DNA of 64,000 nucleotides, taken from contig VFHP01000024.1 in the NCBI GenBank assembly GCA_009391535.1, positions 1-64,000 of the forward strand, given 5' to 3'. A program made the translations under genes and the position numbers. The stretch is from SAR202 cluster bacterium. Its GTDB lineage: Bacteria > Chloroflexota > Dehalococcoidia > Lucifugimonadales > UBA2985. Positions 45,801 through 54,999 of this stretch are shown in pieces; positions within the stretch are counted from its first letter, which is position 1; each line of letters starts with the position of its first letter. Under the pieces are notes generated by a model. That model did no database searches, was not told where the DNA came from, and was given only the letters and a program-made list of their open reading frames with translations.

Positions 45801-46052
45801 AGCTCTATAATCCTTCCTGGGTTGTTCTGGGTCTTATCGACCTCTTTAGGTATAATTGCCCAGAACCCCAACCGGATCTTCCGAGCCCCACTTGTGACAC
45901 TTATTGCCAAAAAGGCAAAGTGTAATTCCGCGAGAGTCTACCACCTAGTATCTTGATAAGTCAAGAAACCATCAGCTTCAATATTTAGCAAAGATTGGAA
46001 AATCAAGTTCACATTTGTTGCTAAACCACTTTAAGTATGGGAAGATAACCCC
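45801..46052. other. Gene-free 252-base gap with two hairpins
   Basis: No convincing frame. Two inverted repeats occur: TTCTGGG/CCCAGAA arms (45825-45831 and 45859-45865) with a smaller ACC/GGT stem in the loop and a plus-strand TATAAT (45851-45856); and ACACTT-TGCC/GGCAAAGTGT (about 45897-45923, two bases bulged). Neither has a T-run, so terminators are unlikely. The gap must hold the divergent promoters of the zinc-ribbon and PAC2 genes; a small RNA is possible but unproven. Confidence 0.4.
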
Positions 46053-46943
46053 ATGAATATTGGTGCATTTGAGATTTTTGAACCCATTCCTGAATTCCAA
46101 AACCTGCAAGTAGTTTCCATGCTCCATCCCTGGGTGGATGCTGGAAATGTCGGCACTTTGACTCTAAATCGTTTGGAAGATTATTTTGACGCCAAGGATT
46201 TCGCAAGGCTTAAGACTCCAGGTAGGTTTTTTGACTTCACTAGATACAGGCCAGAGACTCATGTTGTAGAAGGTTCTCGTGAGACCATAGTGCCCAACAC
46301 TAATATTTATTACACCAAAGGGACAGATGGGTTACCAGATTTACTGTTTTTGCATCTTATGGAGCCACACGCTTTCGCTGAAACTTACATTAAATCACTT
46401 ACGGATTTGTTGAAAGCCTTCGATATTAAGAGATATTGTAGGATAAGCGGTATGTACAATGCCGTTCCTCATACTAGACCGTTGAAAGTTACTGGGTCTC
46501 CTGGAGTAGAGGAGATTAGTAGTTTGAAAGGATTGGTAACGCCTCGACAATCTGTTGGTGGATATACCGGTCCTACTAGTATCATGAATTCATTAAATGA
46601 AGAATTGGACAAGGAAGGTATAGAAACTATAAGTTTCATGGTTCATTTACCTCATTATCTCAATTTCGAAGAGGATTACTCTGGAACCGCTAGGTTAACT
46701 GAGATCTTGTGTGCTCTGTATGGTTTGCCAAAAGACTTGATAGATAAAGAACGTGGCTATGAACAATACATGGAGATAGGAGCAGATCTTGAATATAATG
46801 AACGAGTCAAGTCCTTGGTGATTCAACTTGAGGAATATTACGATAATAATCAACCACCTGACGGATCTCAAGAGAATTCTGAGCTTTCTCCAGATGTTGA
46901 AAAATTCTTAAGAGAAATAACTCAGAAACTGGATGGGCAATAA
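46053..46943 (+). CDS. PAC2-family protein (proteasome-assembly-chaperone-like)
   Basis: A 296-residue protein of the PAC2/COG2047-like family, related in fold to proteasome assembly chaperones. Seen: VVSMLHPWVDAGNVGTLTLNRLEDYFDA at the N terminus, YTGPTSIMNSLNEELDKEG and FMVHLPHYLNFEEDYSGTARLTEIL, and an acidic C-terminal tail. Bacterial members are of unknown role; Actinobacteria with proteasomes have them too. No proteasome genes are in the window. Followed by the T-box leader. Confidence 0.8.
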   Translation: MNIGAFEIFEPIPEFQNLQVVSMLHPWVDAGNVGTLTLNRLEDYFDAKDFARLKTPGRFFDFTRYRPETHVVEGSRETIVPNTNIYYTKGTDGLPDLLFLHLMEPHAFAETYIKSLTDLLKAFDIKRYCRISGMYNAVPHTRPLKVTGSPGVEEISSLKGLVTPRQSVGGYTGPTSIMNSLNEELDKEGIETISFMVHLPHYLNFEEDYSGTARLTEILCALYGLPKDLIDKERGYEQYMEIGADLEYNERVKSLVIQLEEYYDNNQPPDGSQENSELSPDVEKFLREITQKLDGQ

Positions 46944-47033
46944 CAGATTTCGACTTCAATGGCTGCCTGTTGATCAGTGATGCTATTATTAAGCTTGACC
47001 GTTTTATGGCAAGTGTGTTAACTTCCTAGGGTT

Positions 47034-47299
47034 AAAGGCTATGATGGAGAAGAGTAGGGACAAATAATCCTGACAGCGAATCTGGTACGGTGTAAGCAGA
47101 TGAGGAGATATATCCCGAAAATCACTCCTGAGCTCCTTATTGAAAACCTATAAGCTTAAGGTAATTAGATTTAGGCGGATTCGTAATCCGTTAGAAAATA
47201 CGAAGCGATTGACTTGCTTAGTTTAATGAAGAGCCCCTTCTGGGGAAAAAGGGTGGTACCGCGGGATACGTGTCTCGTCCCTTGTGGACGAGATTTTTT
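47034..47299 (+). promoter_or_regulatory. T-box leader, isoleucine-specific, before citramalate synthase
   Basis: All T-box parts are visible: Stem I with GGAG...CTCC base, AGAGTAG internal loop, AG bulge (CAGCGAATCTGG) and distal loop GGTGTAAGCAGAT; specifier ATC (47121-47123) in CGAAAATCACTCCTGAGC, the same context as the glyQS specifier; antiterminator motif AGGGTGGTACCGCGGG (47250-47265) whose TGGT pairs with an ACCA tRNA end; and a terminator stem TCTCGTCC/GGACGAGA (47273-47293) followed by six T. Uncharged tRNA-Ile(GAT) should prevent termination, raising citramalate synthase when isoleucine is scarce. Confidence 0.92.
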
Positions 47300-47313
47300 G
47301 TTTTGAGGGATAT

Positions 47314-48900
47314 ATGAATATTGAGTTGTACGACACTACCTTGAGGGACGGTTCGCAGCAAGAAGGTATATCCTTGTCCGTAGAAGACAAGATTAAGATT
47401 ACAAAAAAACTGGACGAATTGGGCATTCACTACATAGAAGGTGGATGGCCAGGTTCTAATCCCAAGGACGAAGAATATTTTTCAGTCGCTAAGTCTTTGA
47501 AACTTGTTCATGCTAAAATCGCTGCTTTTGGTAGCACAAGGAAGGCCAATAGTAAAGTAGACGAGGACGCGAATATAAAGGCTCTCATTGACGCAGGCAC
47601 GCCGGTTGTGACAATAGTTGGTAAGAGTTCGGATGTCCAAGTGGTGAACATACTTGAAACAAGCCTGGAAGAGAACTTATCTATGATATATGATTCTATA
47701 TCCTTCATAAAAAATACCGGTAGCCAAGTTTTCTTTGATGCTGAACATTTCTTCGATGGTTATAAATCTAATAAAGAATATGCCTTACAGTGTCTCCAGA
47801 TAGCGCTGGAAGCCGGAGCTGATTGTTTGGTGCTCTGTGATACAAATGGAGGTGTGTTGACTAGTGAAATTACAGAGATAGTGGAGCAAATCATAGAATC
47901 CGTCGGTGGATCGGTTGGTATTCATTGCCATAATGACACAGATATGGCAGTAGCTAATTCTATTGCTGCTTTGAAAGCCGGAGCGGTGCACGTTCAGGGT
48001 ACTGTTAATGGATATGGGGAAAGGTGCGGTAACGCGAACATCGTATCTCTGATAGCCAATTTGAAGATAAAGATGGGTATAAACTGCATAAATGACTCTC
48101 AATTGCAAAGCTTGACTGAGGTGTCTCATTACGTTAGTGATATTGTCAATATACCGCCTAACGGACAGCAACCATATGTTGGTGTAAGCTCCTTTAGTCA
48201 CAAAGGTGGACTTCATGCGGCTGCGATGGCCAAAATGGATGAAAGTTACCAACATGTTCCTCCATACCTCGTAGGTAACTTGACCCGTGTAGTAGTCTCG
48301 GAACTCTCTGGCAGAGGCAATATTCGCCATAGATTAACGGGTTTAGGTTTGGAAGGCAAATTGTCCGGTGAACAAGAACTGAATCTATTGCAAAATATAA
48401 AAATTCGTGAGAGTAAGGGTTTTCAGTATGAAACAGCAGGAGCCTCATTTGAATTGATGGCAAGGAGAATATTGGATAATTACAAAGCTCCATTTGACCT
48501 GGTGGATTTCATGGTCATGGTAGAAAATAATCGTCGAGTATCAGTTTTACAAGACTTCGATGGTAATGACGATTTGTTAGCAGAGGCAATGGTAAAAGTT
48601 AATGTGGATAGTCATATTATGCATACGGTTGCCGAAGGTAATGGACCGGTTAACGCTCTTGATAACGCTTTGAGAAAGGCTTTGTTGGAATTTTACCCAT
48701 CTTTGATTGACGTTAAGCTTTTAGATTATAAAGTTCGGGTTGTAGATGAAGGTCAGGATACCAAGGCAGTGGTGAGAGTTTTAATTGAATCTACTGATGG
48801 TAAAACTCAGTGGCAAACTGTTGGGGCCTCTAGCAACATCATAGAAGCTAGTTGGATGGCTCTAGCTGATAGTTTTGAGTATTTTTTAATTCATTCTTGA
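47314..48900 (+). CDS. cimA: Citramalate synthase
   Basis: A 528-residue enzyme that joins pyruvate and acetyl-CoA to (R)-citramalate, the threonine-independent start of isoleucine synthesis. IELYDTTLRDGSQQEGISLS is the HMGL catalytic opening; GIHCHNDTDMAVANS and VQGTVNGYGERCGNANI carry the metal ligands; the C-terminal about 100 residues form the LeuA-type allosteric domain. The long form with ..GISLSVEDK marks CimA rather than LeuA. The ATG at 47314 follows GAGGGA; an in-frame GTG at 47284 lies inside the T-box terminator and is not the start. Regulation by tRNA-Ile supports the assignment. Confidence 0.93.
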   Translation: MNIELYDTTLRDGSQQEGISLSVEDKIKITKKLDELGIHYIEGGWPGSNPKDEEYFSVAKSLKLVHAKIAAFGSTRKANSKVDEDANIKALIDAGTPVVTIVGKSSDVQVVNILETSLEENLSMIYDSISFIKNTGSQVFFDAEHFFDGYKSNKEYALQCLQIALEAGADCLVLCDTNGGVLTSEITEIVEQIIESVGGSVGIHCHNDTDMAVANSIAALKAGAVHVQGTVNGYGERCGNANIVSLIANLKIKMGINCINDSQLQSLTEVSHYVSDIVNIPPNGQQPYVGVSSFSHKGGLHAAAMAKMDESYQHVPPYLVGNLTRVVVSELSGRGNIRHRLTGLGLEGKLSGEQELNLLQNIKIRESKGFQYETAGASFELMARRILDNYKAPFDLVDFMVMVENNRRVSVLQDFDGNDDLLAEAMVKVNVDSHIMHTVAEGNGPVNALDNALRKALLEFYPSLIDVKLLDYKVRVVDEGQDTKAVVRVLIESTDGKTQWQTVGASSNIIEASWMALADSFEYFLIHS

Positions 48901-48915
48901 ATGTGATTCTTAACA

Positions 48916-49854
48916 TCACCACCAAGCTGTTTCGTCTGGTTTTACCAACCGCTCTTCCATCTCCTCTTTCCAAGGACCTGAAGCCAAGTATTTCCATCCT
49001 CCGTCGGCAAATATAGTTAGTATGTTTCCTTGGTCTACTCGATTAGCCATTTTCATGGCACAGCTTAGGACTGCTCCGGAAGAAACGCCAGCAAACACAC
49101 CTTCCAAATTTAATAAATTCCTAGCTGTTTCAAACGCTTCTTGAGTGTCTACTATAAATCGACCATCCAATAATGACATATCAAGTAAAGGAGGGATATA
49201 CCCTTCTTCTAGGCTTCTAAGTCCTTGAAGCTGATCTCCCATCTTGGGTTCAACTCCTATAACCTTCAATTGTGGGTTATATTCTTTGAGTCTTTTTCCG
49301 ACTCCCATTAAGGTGCCTCCGGTACCTATGCCGGTTATTAGCATATCCACGGATGGAAGATCCTGAATGATTTCTTCAGCCGTGTTTTCATAATGCGCTA
49401 AAAGATTTGCTTTGCTTTCAAACTGATGGGTATTGCAGTGATTTTCTTTCAGGCCAATTTCTTGTGCCATTTGTATGGCGCCTTTCATACCTGCACTTGG
49501 ATCACACCATATTATTTCTACCCCGTAGGTTGAGAGCAGGTCGGACATGCCAGGGGTAGTTTTTCGAAGCATTACTATTTTCAATCTATAGCCTCTTTGT
49601 TTGGCTATTAGCGCAAGTGCTAGAGCAGTATTTCCGGTGCTTGCCTCTACTATTGTGTCTCCAGGTTTGAGGCGGCCCGTCCTTTCAGCGTCATCTACTA
49701 AATATCTAGCAACCCGGTCTTTTATGCTACCGGTTGGATTATGCCCTTCTAACTTAGCGAATACGTTCACGTTCTTGTTGGCATTGATTTTGCACAATTT
49801 AATCAAGGGAGTATTCCCCACGTAATCCAGTATATTTGTCGGTTTTCTATTCAT
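48916..49854 (-). CDS. Cysteine synthase (PLP-dependent, CysM/CysK-like)
   Basis: A 312-residue fold-type II PLP enzyme. NILDYVGNTPLIKL opens it; the PLP Lys is in EGHNPTGSIKDRVARYL; VEASTGNTALALALIAKQRG binds the carboxylate; GTGGTLMGVGKRLKE binds the PLP phosphate. It replaces the acetyl or phosphate group of O-acetyl- or O-phosphoserine with sulfide or another sulfur donor. EGHNPTGSIKDR is nearer CysM than CysK, but subtype is uncertain. The ATG at 49854 follows GGGAGA; the longer frame to 49896 adds 14 residues without support. Convergent with cimA. Confidence 0.87.
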   Translation of the reverse strand: MNRKPTNILDYVGNTPLIKLCKINANKNVNVFAKLEGHNPTGSIKDRVARYLVDDAERTGRLKPGDTIVEASTGNTALALALIAKQRGYRLKIVMLRKTTPGMSDLLSTYGVEIIWCDPSAGMKGAIQMAQEIGLKENHCNTHQFESKANLLAHYENTAEEIIQDLPSVDMLITGIGTGGTLMGVGKRLKEYNPQLKVIGVEPKMGDQLQGLRSLEEGYIPPLLDMSLLDGRFIVDTQEAFETARNLLNLEGVFAGVSSGAVLSCAMKMANRVDQGNILTIFADGGWKYLASGPWKEEMEERLVKPDETAWW

Positions 49855-50022
49855 GACACTTCTCCCGCTAGGTGCCTCAAAATTATATAATGGCAATTAT
49901 ACATCTTTTATCGAGAATAACCTTCATGGATAGTGTGGTGAGGCATGATGTTGACAATGTGCCCTGCCCAATCTACAATTCGGTTTGAGAAAATACCTAG
50001 ACTAAATACAAGGGAATTATAT

Positions 50023-50277
50023 ATGTTAAGGATCAGGCTTCGCAGGGTGGGCGCAAAAAAGAATCCATTTTATCGCATTGTGGTGGCAGATTCGCGAGCA
50101 CCGAGAGATGGAAGCTTTGTGGATCAAGTGGGACATTACAATCCCCATACCGACCCTCCGACTGTGGACCTCGACCAAGAAAAGATAACTAAATGGCTTA
50201 ATAACGGTGCTCAACCGTCGGAACCTGTTCAAGGAATGTTGGAGAGGGTTGGTATTATCAACACTACTGATAGTTGA
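50023..50277 (+). CDS. rpsP: 30S ribosomal protein S16
   Basis: An 84-residue S16 starting MLRIRLRRVGAKKNPFYRIVVADSRAPRDG, standard for the family. It binds the 5' domain of 16S rRNA. The ATG at 50023 follows AAGGGA; the 26-codon upstream extension of the frame is not family-like. It overlaps khpA by one base (TGATG), so the two are translationally coupled. Confidence 0.96.
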   Translation: MLRIRLRRVGAKKNPFYRIVVADSRAPRDGSFVDQVGHYNPHTDPPTVDLDQEKITKWLNNGAQPSEPVQGMLERVGIINTTDS

Positions 50278-50507
50278 TGAAAGAGCTTATAGAATACATT
50301 GCTAAGTCTTTGGCGTCCAAGCCTGATGAAGTTACCGTAACCGAGATATCGGAAGAAGACGGGCAGGTTGTATTGAGGCTTGAATGTGCAGAAGATGATA
50401 AAGGGAAGATAATTGGCAGGCAGGGTAGAGTCGCACAGGCTATGAGAGTTTTGCTGCGAGTTCGAGCCGTTAAAGATGATGTAAGGGCAAGTTTGGAGAT
50501 AGTTTAA
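50277..50507 (+). CDS. khpA: KH-domain RNA-binding protein KhpA
   Basis: A 76-residue KH protein: MKELIEYIAKSLASKPDEVTV and the GKIIGRQGRVAQAMRVLLR loop that contacts RNA. It pairs with KhpB in other bacteria and affects cell elongation and division. The start is the ATG at 50277 (a TTG lies directly before it). The order rpsP-khpA-rimM is the conserved ribosome-biogenesis arrangement. Confidence 0.93.
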   Translation: MKELIEYIAKSLASKPDEVTVTEISEEDGQVVLRLECAEDDKGKIIGRQGRVAQAMRVLLRVRAVKDDVRASLEIV

Positions 50508-50551
50508 CCCACTTACGTTTGTCGGCATTTTATTATGGAAAGTTATGTCTT

Positions 50552-51085
50552 TTGAGTGAGGGTGGTAATTCCCGAACGGACAATCTCCCTAACCCGGAAC
50601 AGAGGGCTATTGTGGGTGTGGTTGTGGGTGCTCATGGTCGGTATGGTGAAGTCAAAGTCAAGTCATTTTCTGACAACGACGAAAGATTTTTCCCCAGTAA
50701 CAAAATGATAATTTGTGATACCATTTTTGAAATCACAAAATCAAGAAACCATAAAGGTTTGGTTTTGATAAAGTTCATGGGTGTGGATGATCCCAGTTTA
50801 GCTCAGCGTCTTATAGGATCAAATTTGGAAGTTCCAATGGCTGATATTCCAGATTTACCACAAGGTTTTTTCTATCATTTTGAAATACTTGGCCTTGCGG
50901 TCGTAGACAAACAAATGGGTTTAATCGGCCAGGTAGTAGATATACTGAATACTGGCAGTAACGATGTTTATGTCGTTGATTATTCAGGCAAAGAAATTCT
51001 TATCCCTGCTATCAAAAGTGTGATTTTGGCAGTGGATGTTAAGAATCATCTGATTACAGTGGATTTACCAAACGGTCTTGTATGA
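50552..51085 (+). CDS. rimM: 16S rRNA processing protein RimM
   Basis: A 177-residue RimM that helps mature the 30S head by binding S19 and 16S rRNA. VVVGAHGRYGEVKVKSF marks the N-terminal domain and the PRC-barrel ends in GKEILIPAIKSVILAVDVKNHLITVDLPNGL. Start is uncertain: the TTG at 50552 has GGAAAG nine bases upstream; an earlier TTG at 50519 is possible. trmD and rplS, usually next, do not follow here. Confidence 0.88.
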   Translation: MSEGGNSRTDNLPNPEQRAIVGVVVGAHGRYGEVKVKSFSDNDERFFPSNKMIICDTIFEITKSRNHKGLVLIKFMGVDDPSLAQRLIGSNLEVPMADIPDLPQGFFYHFEILGLAVVDKQMGLIGQVVDILNTGSNDVYVVDYSGKEILIPAIKSVILAVDVKNHLITVDLPNGLV

Positions 51086-51176
51086 ATGTTCTGAGCATAA
51101 TCCGACTTTGACCTAATCATACATCGATGGTATAGTCAGTTACCAGTAAAATTAAATCTATTCTAGAGGGTTATTC

Positions 51177-51926
51177 ATGTCTGGACATTCTCATTGGGCT
51201 ACAATTAAACATAAAAAAGGCGCGACTGATGCAAAACGCGGGCAGCTTTTTACTAAATTGGCTAGAGAGGTTACTGTTGCAGCTAGATCAGGTGGGAACG
51301 ATCCTGATATGAATGTTAGGTTGCGACTGGCTGTTCAGAATGCAAAAGATAACAATATGCCTATGGATAATATAGATAGGGCCATAAAAAGGGGTGTCGG
51401 AGGCGGAGAAGCCGGTTCATTAGAAGAGGCTCTTTATGAGGGTTATGGTCCTGGTGGTGTAGCCATAATGTTACAAGCTCTAACGGATAATAAACAAAGA
51501 ACTGTTTCCGACATTAGGGCCTCATTTAACAAGGCTGGGGGTAATCTGGGAGAAACCGGCTGTGTATCTTGGAATTTTGAATTCAAAGGTGTTATCACGG
51601 CTGAGGTCCAAAACGAAGAATCAGACGACATTGCTTTAGCTGTAATAGACGCAGGTGCCGACGACTTTAGATCAGATGGATCCTATCTTGAGATCTATGC
51701 TAATGCGGATAACTTGGACATTTTACGTACAACATTGCAAAATCTTGGTGTTAACGTCACATCAGCGGAAATGTCTATGGTCCCACTAAACACTATAAGT
51801 GTTAAAGATAAAGTGGCCGGACAGACTTTGCGACTTATTGATCAACTTGAGGACCTAGATGATATACAAAAAGTGTATACAAATGCTGACTTTGCGGTGG
51901 AATTCTTGGAACAGTTCAGCGGTTAA
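51177..51926 (+). CDS. yebC: YebC/PmpR-family protein
   Basis: A 249-residue member with the canonical start MSGHSHWATIKHKKGATDAKRGQLFTKLAREVTVAA and three-domain length. YebC proteins were described as DNA-binding regulators and, in later work, as ribosome-associated factors that ease stalling at polyproline; which applies here is unknown. Often next to ruvC; here it stands after rimM instead. Confidence 0.93.
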   Translation: MSGHSHWATIKHKKGATDAKRGQLFTKLAREVTVAARSGGNDPDMNVRLRLAVQNAKDNNMPMDNIDRAIKRGVGGGEAGSLEEALYEGYGPGGVAIMLQALTDNKQRTVSDIRASFNKAGGNLGETGCVSWNFEFKGVITAEVQNEESDDIALAVIDAGADDFRSDGSYLEIYANADNLDILRTTLQNLGVNVTSAEMSMVPLNTISVKDKVAGQTLRLIDQLEDLDDIQKVYTNADFAVEFLEQFSG

Positions 51927-52016
51927 ATACAGGGTTCTAGTTTAACCTAACCAACATTTATATGTCACCTTTAGTGATTACTAGTTTCTTGTTATCAGAA
52001 TTACGGAGGTCTCTTC

Positions 52017-52787
52017 GTGAACGTGTTTGATCAGTGGTCCGATATATACGACAAGGTATATGCTTGGAAGTCCGATGATATTGATTTTTATGTAAACCAA
52101 GCCAGAATTAGTGGTGGTCCTATCTTAGAATTGGGTTGCGGTACTGGAAGGATAACTATCCCGATTGCTATGTCTGGCCTTGAAATTACAGGATTGGATA
52201 ATTCAGGCAAGATGTTAGAGACTGCTAAGGACAAAGCGAGTAAAGAATCAGGAATAGAAAAAAATATTGAATTTATTGACGGAGATATGACCACGTTTTC
52301 CATTGATAGGAAGTTTTCTTTGATTATAATCCCATTTAATGGATTCTTGTCTCTATTGACTATTGCTGATCAAAGGCGCTGTCTCGAAAATATAAAGGCC
52401 CATTTGATACCAGATGGCAGGTTGATTCTTGATGTATTTGTTCCTGATTTGGATACATTGACCGACAATACACTAAATGCAGTACACTCTTGGGATACGT
52501 TGGACCTTGATACAGGGAATAAATTTGTCATTTGGGATCAAAGTCGCTTTGATAATTACAATCAGATTATGAACGTCAGAATGATAATTGAAGAATTAGG
52601 ACGGAATGGATTCTTGCTCAATAAGATCTACAGGGATTTTCAATTACGTTATGTTCATAGATTGGAATTGCAATACTTAATCGAATTGACAGGGTATAAT
52701 ATGCTGGAATTATACGGAGACTTCTCTTATCAATCTATTGACTCAGAAAGTAAGGAAATGGTCTGGATGTTGTCACCTAAGATATAA
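52017..52787 (+). CDS. SAM-dependent methyltransferase (class I)
   Basis: A 256-residue Rossmann methyltransferase. Motif I is ILELGCGTGRITIPIA, followed by ITGLDNSGKMLETAKDK (motif II) and IEFIDGDMTTFSI. The N-terminal NVFDQWSDIYDKVYAW and C-terminal YRDFQLRYVHRLELQYLIE resemble small-molecule methyltransferases; the substrate is unknown. The start is GTG with GGAGGT eight bases upstream. Confidence 0.88.
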   Translation: MNVFDQWSDIYDKVYAWKSDDIDFYVNQARISGGPILELGCGTGRITIPIAMSGLEITGLDNSGKMLETAKDKASKESGIEKNIEFIDGDMTTFSIDRKFSLIIIPFNGFLSLLTIADQRRCLENIKAHLIPDGRLILDVFVPDLDTLTDNTLNAVHSWDTLDLDTGNKFVIWDQSRFDNYNQIMNVRMIIEELGRNGFLLNKIYRDFQLRYVHRLELQYLIELTGYNMLELYGDFSYQSIDSESKEMVWMLSPKI

Positions 52788-52832
52788 TCTATTTATTGGT
52801 GACTGACAAACTGGATTTTGGGGTCCATTGAT

Positions 52833-54845
52833 ATGTCATTATTCGAATTGCAAGCAGACTATGCTCCAACTGGAGATCAACCTAAAGCTATAGCTAAGTT
52901 GGTTCAAGGAGTGTCTGATGGATTGAAACATCAGACACTTTTGGGTGTTACGGGTAGCGGGAAAACCTTTACTATGGCTAACGTAATAGAGAAAGTACAG
53001 AAGCCCACACTAGTTATTGCGCATAATAAAACCTTGGCTGCTCAATTGGCCACTGAATTTCGAGAATTTTTCCCCAATAACGCAGTGGAATATTTTGTCT
53101 CATATTACGATTATTATCAACCCGAGGCTTATGTGCCAAGGACTGATACGTATATAGAAAAAGAATCCGATATAAACGACGAAATAGATAAATTACGGCA
53201 TTCTGCCACGAGGTCTTTATTAACAAGAGAAGATGTCCTAATAGTGGCCTCCGTATCTTGTATTTATGGGCTAGGAGCGCCTGAAGAGTATCAGAATTTT
53301 GTTCTCTCATTATCAAAAGGGCATAAGAATAATAGGACAAAATTGATCCGTAAATTGGTTGATCAACAATACGAACGTAATGACATGGATTTATCTCGAG
53401 GTAGATTTCGAGTCAGAGGAGACACCTTGGAAATCCTGCCTGCCTATGAGGATTTAGCGATTCAGATACAGTTTTGGGGAGATGAGATTGAAAAAATCAT
53501 AGAAATCGATCCTATGACCGGGGAGATTTTGCAAGAAAGAGATTCTGTAGACATTTACCCTGCGAAACACTTTGTAACTTCTAAGGAAAAATTGGACTTG
53601 GCCATCAGTGAAATAGAAAGTGAGTTGGAGGCGCAAATTGAATGGTTCAGGAATTTAGGAAAACCATTAGAAGCTGAGAGAATTGAGAATCGGACTAGAT
53701 ACGACATCGAAATGCTTAGAGAATCTGGTTACTGTTCAGGTGTCGAGAATTATTCTGCGCCACTGGGAAGGCGCGCTAAAGGCAGTACGCCCTGGTGCCT
53801 TTTGGACTATTTTCCAGACGATTACTTGTTGTTTGTAGATGAGAGTCATATGACTATACCTCAATTACACGGCATGTATAAGGGAGACAAATCGAGGAAA
53901 AGTACTTTGGTTGAGTATGGTTTTAGATTGCCATCTGCCCTAGACAATAGACCATTACAGTTTTCGGAAGTCTCTGAACATATCAATCAGGTTATATATG
54001 TTTCTGCTACTCCAAGTAACCATGAATATAGTTCCAGTGAACAAGTGGTTGAACAAGTTATTAGGCCCACTGGATTACTAGATCCCACAGTAGAAATAAA
54101 GCCGACACATGGGCAGATAGACGATTTGTATACAGAAATTAACAAGGGCATTCAGATAGGTCAAAGAACTTTGGTTACGACTTTGACTAAGAGAATGGCG
54201 GAGGAATTGTCAGAATATTTGAAGGAGATGAATATAAAGACCCATTATCTGCATTCCGAAATTGACACCTTGCAAAGAAGTGAAATACTGAGAGACTTGA
54301 GACTAGGAGTGTATGACGTGGTTGTAGGAATCAATTTGCTGCGGGAAGGCCTGGATCTTCCTGAAGTTGGATTGGTAGCAATATTAGATGCTGATAAAGA
54401 GGGATACTTGAGATCTGTATCTTCTCTTATACAAACTATTGGGAGAGCAGCTAGGCATTCAGATGGGCATGTCATAATGTATGCAGATCGAAACACTGAT
54501 TCTATGAACCAAGCGATTCGTGAAACTTACAGGCGCAGGGAACTACAAGAGAAGTACAATATTGACAACAACATCACACCTACTGGTATTCATAAAGCAG
54601 TTAAAGATATCTCAGAGAGAGTTAGGACGTCTATCCAAAATGAAATTGAAGTATTTGCTAATAATGACAATATGTCTAAAGAAGCTATGTTAAAGGTAAT
54701 TAAAGGATTAGAGATTCAGATGAAAAAAGCTGCGAAATCATTGGAATTTGAACAGGCAGCTATGTTACGGGATGAGGTATCTGAGTTACGTAAGCTTATG
54801 TTTTCTTTGGGACAAACCAACTATTCCGTTAAAATAGAAACCTAA
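52833..54845 (+). CDS. uvrB: Excinuclease ABC subunit B
   Basis: A 670-residue UvrB of nucleotide excision repair. Walker A is [10 protein letters not shown]; the damage-probing beta-hairpin is [24 protein letters not shown] follows in [13 protein letters not shown]; helicase motifs V-VI are in [17 protein letters not shown] and QTIGRAARH; the C-terminal UVR domain [19 protein letters not shown] binds UvrC. The ATG at 52833 matches the family start (a TTG at 52818 is less likely). A hairpin terminator follows. Confidence 0.96.
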   Translation: MSLFELQADYAPTGDQPKAIAKLVQGVSDGLKHQTLLGVTGSGKTFTMANVIEKVQKPTLVIAHNKTLAAQLATEFREFFPNNAVEYFVSYYDYYQPEAYVPRTDTYIEKESDINDEIDKLRHSATRSLLTREDVLIVASVSCIYGLGAPEEYQNFVLSLSKGHKNNRTKLIRKLVDQQYERNDMDLSRGRFRVRGDTLEILPAYEDLAIQIQFWGDEIEKIIEIDPMTGEILQERDSVDIYPAKHFVTSKEKLDLAISEIESELEAQIEWFRNLGKPLEAERIENRTRYDIEMLRESGYCSGVENYSAPLGRRAKGSTPWCLLDYFPDDYLLFVDESHMTIPQLHGMYKGDKSRKSTLVEYGFRLPSALDNRPLQFSEVSEHINQVIYVSATPSNHEYSSSEQVVEQVIRPTGLLDPTVEIKPTHGQIDDLYTEINKGIQIGQRTLVTTLTKRMAEELSEYLKEMNIKTHYLHSEIDTLQRSEILRDLRLGVYDVVVGINLLREGLDLPEVGLVAILDADKEGYLRSVSSLIQTIGRAARHSDGHVIMYADRNTDSMNQAIRETYRRRELQEKYNIDNNITPTGIHKAVKDISERVRTSIQNEIEVFANNDNMSKEAMLKVIKGLEIQMKKAAKSLEFEQAAMLRDEVSELRKLMFSLGQTNYSVKIET

Positions 54846-54885
54846 CTCTTCAGCAATACGTTTGAAACCTTGCGGAGTGATAGGT

Positions 54886-54924
54886 AGAACCTTTCACTCT
54901 GATATGAATGAGTAGGGTTCTTTT
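54886..54924 (+). terminator. Intrinsic terminator after uvrB
   Basis: AGAACC and GGTTCT form the outer stem (54886-54891 and 54916-54921) with a CACTC/GAGTA inner pairing and four T at the end. It is 40 bases past the uvrB stop. Confidence 0.6.
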
Positions 54925-54999
54925 ATATGCTGAGCACATGTATAATGCTCCGAACTCTCGGATGTCTCTGTCCAATTCTCGAGTACAGGAATGGTCTGA

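Noticed and set aside
47284-47313. GTG at 47284 as the citramalate synthase start
   Set aside because: It falls in the T-box terminator stem and T-run; the ATG at 47314 has a ribosome site and the family N terminus.
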